Origin: an uncultured Alphaproteobacteria bacterium
GTDB lineage: Bacteria > Pseudomonadota > Alphaproteobacteria > CAAHEQ01 > UBA3637
NCBI GenBank assembly: GCA_937888725.1
Contig: CALARE010000023.1
Location: 1-6,661 of the forward strand
Length of the DNA: 6,661 nucleotides
Direction of reading: 5' to 3'
In this document: positions 1-5,636 of the stretch, in pieces
Layout: each line of letters starts with the position of its first letter
How positions within the stretch are numbered: position 1 is the stretch's first letter
The notes under the pieces: generated by a model
Told to the model about the DNA's origin: nothing
The model's database searches: none
What the model saw: only the letters and a program-made list of their open reading frames with translations
Made by a program: the position numbers and the translations under genes

Positions 1-558
1 AAGAAAGAAGTTAAGAAAGAAAAACCCAAGCCACAGGAAAAACCAAAACCCAAGGTTGCTCCAAAGCCTATTCCTAAAAAACAATCGCAAGGTTTGCAAA
101 GTTTGCTCGCCTCGGTTGAAAAGGTGAGAAAACCAGCCAATACTGCCCCAGCATCACCATCAAAACCATCTGGTGAAACGGTTAATAAGGGGATTAAGGG
201 TGGCACGGAAGGTTCTTTTATGAACGAATTGACAATTTCAGAAAAAGACCTAATTGCTAATAAGATACGCTCTTGTTGGAATGTGAATGCGGGTGTGCAA
301 GATGCTGATAAAATGATTATTGAGGTAAGAGCGTTTATCAATAAAGATGGTTCTGTGCGTGAGGTTAAGATTTTAAATATGAAACAAGACCCTATTTTTA
401 GGTCAATGGCTGAAAGTGCGAAGCGTGCTATTTACGTTTGTGATGCAAAGGGCGAGGAATCACCTTTTAGAATACTTGCAAACAAACGCCCAGAAATGTA
501 TAATTCATGGAAACAAATTTATTTAAGGATGAACCCTGTTGATGGAGGTGTGTATTAA
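1..558 (+). CDS. tolA: TolA, C-terminal part (5' end outside window)
   Basis: The reading frame is open from base 1, so the gene is truncated by the window edge; 185 residues remain before TAA at 556-558. Residues 1-30 are Lys/Pro-rich (KKEVKKEKPKPQEKPKPK), like the extended periplasmic linker of TolA. A Ser/Pro/Gly linker follows at about 45-75, then a TolA/TonB-type C-terminal domain at about 77-180. That domain shows ISEKDLIANKIRSCWNV, a central RAFINKDGSVREVKIL strand pair, AESAKRAIYVC and a closing MYNSWKQIYLRMNP. Cys92 and Cys147 sit where TolA domain III usually has its disulfide. TolA is anchored in the inner membrane with TolQ and TolR and reaches across the periplasm to TolB and Pal. 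The loop between the second Cys and the Y..WK motif looks about ten residues longer than I expect for the family. The one-base overlap with tolB supports the identity. TonB is the alternative but fits the context less well. Confidence 0.85.
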   Translation, partial: KKEVKKEKPKPQEKPKPKVAPKPIPKKQSQGLQSLLASVEKVRKPANTAPASPSKPSGETVNKGIKGGTEGSFMNELTISEKDLIANKIRSCWNVNAGVQDADKMIIEVRAFINKDGSVREVKILNMKQDPIFRSMAESAKRAIYVCDAKGEESPFRILANKRPEMYNSWKQIYLRMNPVDGGVY

Positions 559-1853
559 TGAAACGGTTGATTTTAAGTGTGTTGCTGATGATTTGTTTTG
601 CCTTGCCAGTAAGGGCTGAAATCCGCATTGATGTTACTGGGGCTCAATCAGAACCACTTCCTTTTGCAATGCCTGATTTAATTGGGGATGATGGGGATGA
701 AATCACCGAAGTTGTTGTTGCTGATTTAGAGCGTTCAGGATTGTTCCGTCAGATTAATCCTGATGCCTATATTCAAAAATTTTCGGGTGTTGATGTGCGT
801 CCCAACTTTAACGATTGGCGAGCCATTAATGCACAAGCATTGATTTATGGGACAGTAACTGAAAAATATGGAAAGATGACAGTTGCTTTTCGTATTTATG
901 ACGTGTTCGCAGGTGTTGAACTTTATGCTAAATCATTTACCGCAGATGCAAAATCATGGCGTAAATTGGCACATATGATTGCTGATGCAATTTATGAACG
1001 TATCACGGGTGAAAAAGGGTATTTTGACACCAGAGTTGCTTTTATTGATGAACGCGGTAATCAAATGAACCGCATCAAACGGTTAGCGATTATGGATCAA
1101 GATGGGGCAAATTTAACCTATTTAAGTGATGGGAAGGACCTTGTTTTAACGCCTCGTTTTTCACCAAATATGAAAGAGGTTGCCTATTTTTCATATAAAG
1201 ATGGTAATCCTAAGGTTTATTTAATGGATGTTAATACATCAAAATCAACATTAGTGGGTAATTTTAAAGGAATGACTTTTGCTCCACGGTTTTCACCTGA
1301 TGGGAAAAAGCTTTTAATCTCACTTGCTAAAAGGGGGAATTCAGATATTTATACCTATGATTTGGCAACCAAAAAACAAGTGCAATTGACAAATCACCCT
1401 TCTATTAACACTTCGCCAAGTTATTCACCTGATGGGAAAAAGATTGTCTTTAACTCGGACAGAGGCGGTAATCAACAACTCTATATTATGGATGCTGATG
1501 GTTCTAATGTTCAGCGTATTAGCTTTGGGGAAGGGACGTATGCAACCCCTGTCTGGTCACCAAGAGGAGATTATATTGCATTTACAAAAATCAGACATGG
1601 GCAGTTCCATATTGGGGTGATTAAACCTGATGGTTCAGGTGAACGCTTAATTACAAATGGATTTTTGGTGGAATCGCCATCGTGGGCACCCAATGGTCGC
1701 GTGTTGATGTTCTATCGTAAATCGCCATCAAGAAGTGATGGCTCTGGTGGTGATTCAAGGCTTTATACCATTGATATTACAGGGTATAATGAACGACAAC
1801 TTATCACACCTAATAGTGCGTCAGCACCCGCTTGGTCACCCTTGTTACATTAA
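558..1853 (+). CDS. tolB: TolB, periplasmic Tol-Pal beta-propeller protein
   Basis: This encodes 431 residues, a normal TolB length. Residues 1-20 form a Sec signal peptide: MKR, a hydrophobic core, and a VRA/EI cleavage site after Ala20. Mature residues 21-150 form the N-terminal domain, including LIYGTVTEKYGKMTVAFRIYD. Residues 157-431 form a six-bladed propeller with the repeated blade motif xPxFSPDG: TPRFSPN (199), APRFSPDG (242), SPSYSPDG (286), TPVWSPRG (330), SPSWAPNG (373) and a closing APAWSP (423). The first mature residues are the TolA-binding segment in known TolB, and the propeller binds Pal. The Gly/Ser-rich insert SDGSGGDSRLYTID near 393-406 and the end NERQL..APAWSPLL match alphaproteobacterial TolB proteins. 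A good Shine-Dalgarno sequence, GGAGGTG (544-550), lies 7 bases before the ATG inside tolA, and the ATG overlaps the tolA stop as TAATG, so the two are probably translationally coupled. No recognisable pal follows. Confidence 0.95.
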   Translation: MKRLILSVLLMICFALPVRAEIRIDVTGAQSEPLPFAMPDLIGDDGDEITEVVVADLERSGLFRQINPDAYIQKFSGVDVRPNFNDWRAINAQALIYGTVTEKYGKMTVAFRIYDVFAGVELYAKSFTADAKSWRKLAHMIADAIYERITGEKGYFDTRVAFIDERGNQMNRIKRLAIMDQDGANLTYLSDGKDLVLTPRFSPNMKEVAYFSYKDGNPKVYLMDVNTSKSTLVGNFKGMTFAPRFSPDGKKLLISLAKRGNSDIYTYDLATKKQVQLTNHPSINTSPSYSPDGKKIVFNSDRGGNQQLYIMDADGSNVQRISFGEGTYATPVWSPRGDYIAFTKIRHGQFHIGVIKPDGSGERLITNGFLVESPSWAPNGRVLMFYRKSPSRSDGSGGDSRLYTIDITGYNERQLITPNSASAPAWSPLLH

Positions 1854-1876
1854 TTGAAAAAAAATAAAATAAGGTA

Positions 1877-1905
1877 TTGATTTTTATTTTGAAGGGGAGT
1901 ATAAA
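1877..1905 (+). promoter_or_regulatory. Putative sigma-70 promoter for the lipoprotein gene
   Basis: TTGATT (1877-1882) and TATAAA (1900-1905) are separated by exactly 17 bases and lie 43 bases before the lipoprotein ATG. The predicted start of transcription is near 1912. No convincing terminator separates tolB from this gene, so read-through from the tol operon is also possible. The region is very AT-rich, which raises the chance of a fortuitous match. Confidence 0.5.
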
Positions 1906-1947
1906 AGAAGTAATAGTCAACTATTTTTTTCTTGTAAGGAGAGGGGT

Positions 1948-2634
1948 ATGAAAAAATTAAGTTCTTTGGTTCCTGTTTTAATGCTGTTATCGGCTTGTAC
2001 AAGTTATCAGCCTGATCTTGATGAAGCAGCTGAAGTGCGTATTCAAAGCCGTAGTGAAATTCGCTCTGAAATAGGGTGTCAATTCGCAGATACAAATGCA
2101 ACCTACCGTGAGTGTGTGCTTGCAACTTATAGAAAACAAAAACCAAAAACTTTTTCTGTTACAACCTCTTGTGATGGGCAACCTGTTGCGGTTGTTTCAA
2201 ATGGTGAGTTAAAACCAACAAATCCAGCAATTATGCAGTCTGCTGGTGTTGTGACGAATACTGTTGTAACACAAGTGCCTGTTCAAGCACCTGTTTCTCA
2301 ACCTGCTCAAACGCCTCAACAAGCTGGTTGTGTTTCTCTCCCAGGGCAACCATGTGTCTATCAACAACCTGGTGAAGTTTATGAATATCAAATGCCTGCC
2401 ACCCCTTGTGGCGAGGCTGACTGTCCTCCTTTGATTGAAGGGCCAAAAACCGTTACCGTTACCACAACAGAAACTGTAACTGAAAAACCAATTGAAGTTG
2501 TCCCAATGCCAGAACCATTGCCAGAAAAAACCTGGTGGGAAACCTATCAAGAAGAAAAAGCTCCAGAAGCACCAAAGGTTGTATGTCCATGTCCAGATCC
2601 GAATGATCCATGCCCACAATGCAACCCTAAATAA
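1948..2634 (+). CDS. Cys/Pro/Gln-rich lipoprotein of unknown function
   Basis: This encodes 228 residues. It begins MKKLSSLVPVLMLLSAC, a short signal peptide with lipobox LSAC and lipidated Cys17, so the mature protein is probably an outer-membrane or periplasm-facing lipoprotein. A soluble N-terminal part (about 18-85) contains Cys44, Cys56 and Cys75 and an acidic/Arg segment (DEAAEVRIQSRSEIRSEIGC). A low-complexity Val/Gln/Pro/Thr stretch (about 100-145) follows, then a Thr-rich segment (KTVTVTTTETVTEKP, 167-181), a Pro/Glu/Trp part with KTWWETY (194-200), and a C-terminal cysteine cluster C-x-C-x6-C-x2-C (213, 215, 222, 225). There are twelve cysteines in all. A strong Shine-Dalgarno AAGGAG (1936-1941) lies 6 bases before the ATG. 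It sits directly after tolB, where pal would be expected, but has no OmpA-like peptidoglycan-binding motif, so it is not Pal. I do not recognise the family. An envelope role linked to Tol-Pal is inferred from position only. Confidence 0.85.
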   Translation: MKKLSSLVPVLMLLSACTSYQPDLDEAAEVRIQSRSEIRSEIGCQFADTNATYRECVLATYRKQKPKTFSVTTSCDGQPVAVVSNGELKPTNPAIMQSAGVVTNTVVTQVPVQAPVSQPAQTPQQAGCVSLPGQPCVYQQPGEVYEYQMPATPCGEADCPPLIEGPKTVTVTTTETVTEKPIEVVPMPEPLPEKTWWETYQEEKAPEAPKVVCPCPDPNDPCPQCNPK

Positions 2635-2651
2635 AACAAAAAATACTATTC

Positions 2652-2712
2652 TAAAACGAATACCTGTTTCTTATGTAGCTCTATCTACACCATGAAACAG
2701 GTATTCGTTTTA
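2652..2712. terminator. Large perfect inverted repeat, probable bidirectional terminator
   Basis: The left arm (2652-2670) and right arm (2694-2712) are perfect reverse complements over 19 bases. The arm core is CGAATACCTGTTTC, flanked by AAAA on the left and TTTT on the right. The 23-base middle contains a second small stem, TGTAG (2674-2678) with CTACA (2685-2689). The lipoprotein stop is 18 bases upstream, and the opposite-strand glycosyltransferase gene converges from the right. The A-tract and T-tract flanking the stem give a U-run in either direction, as in bidirectional intrinsic terminators. Confidence 0.75.
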
Positions 2713-2743
2713 TTCTAGCACTTTTAGTTTTATTTAAACAAAC

Positions 2744-2781
2744 CCTTCTTATGTAGGTCATTCTACTTAGAAGGATTTTTT
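2744..2781. terminator. Second hairpin with T-run, intrinsic terminator
   Basis: CCTTCT (2744-2749) pairs with AGAAGG (2769-2774), and inside it GTAG (2753-2756) pairs with CTAC (2763-2766) around a six-base loop, with a small internal bulge between the two stems. Six T residues (2776-2781) follow on the + strand. On the - strand the stem is followed by GGGTTTGTTTAAAT, so it may also end the glycosyltransferase transcript arriving from 2809. The apical part, TTATGTAG-N6-CTAC, is the same as in the neighbouring hairpin. Confidence 0.75.
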
Positions 2782-2808
2782 ATGTTTTTTGCCTCTCTAA
2801 AATTTTAT

Positions 2809-3759
2809 TTATTTTAATTTTTTATTTGACATAAGAATGGTATAAAAATATTTTATCTTATTTTTTAAGGAAAGGTTTTTGGGGTTAAATATTTTTTGCT
2901 TTGAAAGTTCTTTTAACTGAGGTAAATAAAGTTTCACCCAATTTGAATAATCCTTTTCTTTTTTTGTCATTTTGAAAACACATCTAAAAAAGCGATTGGC
3001 AATGTAATTTTTGAAAACTTTTTTTGTTGTTTTGTTGAGTTCGTTTTCTTGCATTAAAAGGAACAATCGTTTTGTGACTTCAATCTCATCATCCAATCTT
3101 TTTTGAGTGAGTGGTTTATGCATGGCACTGTTTTCTCTGATACGATAAAAATAAAGAACTTCAGGAACGTAAACAGCTACCTTTGACTGAAGAAGAAGGG
3201 TGTACAAAAAAATCAAATCTTCTCCAACGGTTAATCCTTTTGGGAATTCAAGGTTGTTGAGAGCTTGTTTTTTGTATAGCTTAGCACAAGAAGAAGCACC
3301 AATTCTTGGTTTTTTTCTTAAAATAAAATAATCGAATGGATTTTTGATTGTGATTAAGCTTGGTATTTCTATTTTTGAGAAAGTGCTGGGGATTTCTTCT
3401 TTAAAATCGCACCAAGCAAATTGAGCAGATGGATTTTTCTCTAAAGCAGTTATAAGTGCCTCTAAAAAGGTTGGTGCAATCATATCATCACTGTCTAAAA
3501 AGGTGATGTACTCACCTCTTGCATTTGAGATACCTCTGTTTCTTGCAACTGAAACCCCTTGATTTTTTTGCGAAATGATATGAATACGATTGTCTTTTTG
3601 AGCATACTGATTTAAAACATCAAGACTATGATCTGTCGAACCATCATTGATGCAAATAACTTCAAAATCTTGAAATGTTTGTTTTAAAACAGAATCAAGA
3701 CAGGCACCTAAATATTTTTCAACATTATAAACGGGTATGAGAACAGAGATATGTGGCAT
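2809..3759 (-). CDS. Family 2 (GT-A fold) glycosyltransferase
   Basis: This encodes 316 residues on the - strand. The N-terminal GT-A nucleotide-binding domain is clear: ISVLIPVYNVEKYL (4-17), VICINDGSTD (34-43), NQGVSVARNRGI (66-77) and FLDSDD (87-92, the metal-binding DxD, Asp89-Ser-Asp91). VGEDLIF (178-184) supplies the ED pair that normally holds the catalytic base, and LYFYRIRENSAM (202-213) is the usual following motif. The C-terminal about 100 residues are rich in Lys and aromatic residues, with no clear membrane span, so it is probably a cytosolic, membrane-peripheral enzyme. It would transfer a sugar from an NDP-sugar donor to a surface glycan; donor and acceptor cannot be read from the sequence. 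The start fits the family N-terminus (MPHISVLIPVYN). Its ribosome site is weak (GGA within CGGATAAAAAATG). The gene stands alone, facing away from the nucleotidyltransferase-GT4-gmd operon but probably part of the same polysaccharide locus. Confidence 0.9.
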   Translation of the reverse strand: MPHISVLIPVYNVEKYLGACLDSVLKQTFQDFEVICINDGSTDHSLDVLNQYAQKDNRIHIISQKNQGVSVARNRGISNARGEYITFLDSDDMIAPTFLEALITALEKNPSAQFAWCDFKEEIPSTFSKIEIPSLITIKNPFDYFILRKKPRIGASSCAKLYKKQALNNLEFPKGLTVGEDLIFLYTLLLQSKVAVYVPEVLYFYRIRENSAMHKPLTQKRLDDEIEVTKRLFLLMQENELNKTTKKVFKNYIANRFFRCVFKMTKKEKDYSNWVKLYLPQLKELSKQKIFNPKNLSLKNKIKYFYTILMSNKKLK

Positions 3760-3798
3760 TTTTTATCCGATTGCAAATTTAACTTTTATTATTTTTGC

Positions 3799-3828
3799 AT
3801 TATAGGCATAAAAAAGAGGACTTGTCAA
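3799..3828 (-). promoter_or_regulatory. Consensus sigma-70 promoter of the family 2 glycosyltransferase
   Basis: Read on the - strand, TTGACA (3828-3823) and TATAAT (3804-3799) both match consensus at all six positions, with an 18-base spacer. The predicted transcription start near 3792 gives a short, AT-rich 5' leader of about 33 bases before the ATG at 3759. One copy of the direct repeat begins 8 bases upstream of the -35 box. Confidence 0.8.
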
Positions 3829-3835
3829 TAAATCT

Positions 3836-3910
3836 CATAAAGCAATATGTTTTGAATTATGATGAGAATAGTATTCATATAACCTATTGAAACATAAAGA
3901 AATATGTTTT
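3836..3910. repeat. 18-base direct repeat flanking a palindrome in the divergent promoter region
   Basis: CATAAAGCAATATGTTTT (3836-3853) and CATAAAGAAATATGTTTT (3893-3910) are identical at 17 of 18 positions, with starts 57 bases apart. Midway between them is the short palindrome GAATA-G-TATTC (3866-3876). The block lies between two divergently transcribed glycan genes, just upstream of the - strand -35 box. This is consistent with paired operator sites, although no regulator can be named. Confidence 0.6.
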
Positions 3911-3994
3911 TTTAAGTAATTTAAGATATCCCTATTTACAAATTATTTTTAACCCCCATCTTTTGTCTGATTTTAACTTGTTAAGGGAGTTTAA

Positions 3995-4432
3995 ATGAAA
4001 ACATACTACATTGTGTCGGGTGGGTTTGATCCCATTCATGAGGGGCATATTGATTTAATTAAAGCATCTGCAAATGCTTCAGACGGGGTAATTGTGCTTG
4101 CCAATTCTGACGAATGGCTCTGCCAAAAAAAAGGTAAAAATTTTTATACCATGCAAACAAGGCGGGCAATATTGGAAAATATAAAAGGTGTGATTGATGT
4201 GATTGAATTTGATGATAGAGATTGTTCAGCTTCAGATGGTATCCGAAAAGCACGCAAAAAGTATCCTCATGATAATCTAATATTTGCAAATGGAGGAGAT
4301 CGGGGAAAGGGTAATATTAGAGAAGATGCTATTTGCGATTTATTAGGTGTTCAAAAAGTTTTTGGTGTTGGCGGTGTTGGAAAAGCAAATTCATCTTCTT
4401 GGATTTTACAAAAGTGGGAACAAGATGCGTAA
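3995..4432 (+). CDS. HxGH nucleotidyltransferase (cytidylyltransferase-like), substrate unknown
   Basis: This encodes 145 residues, the size of a single-domain member of the nucleotidyltransferase superfamily that includes TagD (glycerol-3-phosphate cytidylyltransferase) and the HldE C-terminal adenylyltransferase. The signature is SGGFDPIHEGHIDLI (8-22) with His15 and His18 of HxGH, which bind the nucleotide phosphates. TMQTRRAIL (52-60) and FANGGDR (97-103) follow, and the C-terminal NSSSWIL (132-138) sits where the family usually has its ISTT-type loop. Such enzymes join CTP or ATP to a phosphorylated sugar or alcohol, releasing pyrophosphate and giving an activated donor. A Shine-Dalgarno AAGGGAG (3983-3989) lies 5 bases before the ATG. 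The gene overlaps the next glycosyltransferase by 8 bases, so its product probably feeds the same glycan. Neither the classic TagD RTxGISTT ending nor a fused kinase domain is present, so I assign no specific substrate. Confidence 0.8.
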   Translation: MKTYYIVSGGFDPIHEGHIDLIKASANASDGVIVLANSDEWLCQKKGKNFYTMQTRRAILENIKGVIDVIEFDDRDCSASDGIRKARKKYPHDNLIFANGGDRGKGNIREDAICDLLGVQKVFGVGGVGKANSSSWILQKWEQDA

Positions 4433-5636
4433 GATAAAGCTGTTATTTGATGTTGAACAATTGGCTGTTGATGGCTTAAAAGGAACGGGAATTGTTCGTG
4501 TTTGTGATGAATTGCTCAGAGGGTTAAATACGATACCAGATATTGATGTTTTTCCTGTTATTACCTCAGAACGAGGCAATTTTGATGTGTATTTAAAAGA
4601 AAAGGGGCTTTATGATATCTTTAAAGATAAAACCGTTTATTTGCCAAAATTAAAGGCAACAACAAAAAGGTATAATTTTTATCAAAAATTGCGTTCCTAT
4701 TTGCTTTGTTTTATGTATCGGCATTCTTATCAAAAAGAGCTTCAAAAATACGATGCGTATTTGTCATTGTTTAGTCCGATTTCACCGATTGTGTATCAAA
4801 GTTCGGTTAAAACATACATGGTGATTCATGATTTGATTCCCATTTATTATCCAGAAGGGTGTTCCTCTAAATTTGTTAAAAAATTTGCAATGTGGATGAA
4901 ACAAGCACAAGCAAATGGCTATTTTTGCATTTCAAGTGCGACGATTAAAGATTTTTTACGTTTTAGAAAAGGCATAAAAACAGGACCTGTTTATAAACTT
5001 TATTTAGGGGCAGATGATAAATTTAAACCTATTCATAATCAAAAAATGATAACAGCGGTTAAAGAAAAATATCACATTAAAACAGATAAATATTTTTTGG
5101 CGGTATCAGAGTTAACGGCACGCAAAAATTTACCTCATTTGTTGGAGAGTTTTGTCTTATTCTTAAATAAAACAAAAGCAACAGATATTTCCTTGGTTTT
5201 AGTGGGGCCAAAAAGAGATGGCTATGAAGCATTGCATCAGATGATTGATGGATTAGATAAATACCAAAATAAAATTATCACAACAGGCTTTGTTTTAGAT
5301 GATGATTTACCTATTCTTTATAGTGGGGCAAAAGGCTTTATTTATCCCAGTCTTTATGAGGGGTTTGGTCTTCCTATATTAGAGGCAATGAAAGCAGGCA
5401 CGCCTGTTATTACAGCGGATAATACATCATTACCAGAAGTGGCAGGTGATGCTGGGTTATATATTACAGGTCAAAATGTTACTGAAACTTCAAATGCATT
5501 AATTAAATTATATCAAGATAAAAATTTGGCACATCGGTTAAGTCAAAAAGGTTTAAAACAAGCACAAAAATTCAATTGGCAAACAACAATTGAAACAATT
5601 GTGCGTGTGTTAAACAAAAAACAAAAGGAGAAATAA
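4425..5636 (+). CDS. GT4-type (GT-B fold) glycosyltransferase
   Basis: I take ATG 4425 as the start (403 residues). It overlaps the upstream stop as ATGCGTAA and gives a natural N-terminus, MRKIKLLFDVEQ, followed by GLKGTGIVRVCDELLRGL; a GTG 78 bases upstream would add an unlikely tail. The N-terminal acceptor domain includes TYMVIHDLIP (130-139). The C-terminal donor domain has FLAVSELTARKNLPHLLESF (224-243), whose Arg-Lys binds donor phosphates, then LVLVGPKRDG (257-266), TGFVLDDDLPILYSGA and the EX7E signature YEGFGLPILE (Glu312, Glu320). GTPVITADNTSLPEVAGDAG completes a standard GT4 ending. This is a retaining, cytosolic or membrane-peripheral enzyme using an NDP-sugar. With gmd next to it, a GDP-mannose or GDP-6-deoxyhexose donor is plausible but inferred. 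The Shine-Dalgarno is weak (GGGAA), so translation probably depends on coupling to the upstream gene. The stop overlaps the gmd start by one base. Confidence 0.9.
   Translation: MRKIKLLFDVEQLAVDGLKGTGIVRVCDELLRGLNTIPDIDVFPVITSERGNFDVYLKEKGLYDIFKDKTVYLPKLKATTKRYNFYQKLRSYLLCFMYRHSYQKELQKYDAYLSLFSPISPIVYQSSVKTYMVIHDLIPIYYPEGCSSKFVKKFAMWMKQAQANGYFCISSATIKDFLRFRKGIKTGPVYKLYLGADDKFKPIHNQKMITAVKEKYHIKTDKYFLAVSELTARKNLPHLLESFVLFLNKTKATDISLVLVGPKRDGYEALHQMIDGLDKYQNKIITTGFVLDDDLPILYSGAKGFIYPSLYEGFGLPILEAMKAGTPVITADNTSLPEVAGDAGLYITGQNVTETSNALIKLYQDKNLAHRLSQKGLKQAQKFNWQTTIETIVRVLNKKQKEK

Noticed and set aside
94..558. A separate small protein starting at TTG 94
   Set aside because: The same frame is open back to base 1 with a typical TolA Lys/Pro linker, so the TTG is an internal Leu codon.
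1861..1890. AAAATAAAA / TTTTATTTT inverted repeat after tolB as a terminator
   Set aside because: The nine-pair stem is A-T only with a 12-base loop and overlaps the putative -35 box; too weak to call.
1850..2619. Several open frames on the - strand opposite the lipoprotein gene
   Set aside because: Their translations are Trp/Phe/His-rich with no motifs, and they mirror the low-complexity Pro/Gln coding strand; the + strand has the lipobox, ribosome site and promoter.
1948..2634. Lipoprotein as Pal
   Set aside because: It has the lipobox and the expected position, but no OmpA-like peptidoglycan-binding domain; its C-terminus is a Pro/Cys tail.
3840..3990. A + strand promoter for the nucleotidyltransferase operon
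   Set aside because: Several -10-like words (TATGAT at 3858, TAAGAT at 3922) and TTGAAA at 3887 occur, but none pairs at a normal spacing with a good partner.
4347..4424. A GTG start at 4347 for the GT4 glycosyltransferase
   Set aside because: It would add 26 atypical residues and overlap the upstream gene by 86 bases; ATG 4425 gives the family-like N-terminus and a normal 8-base overlap.
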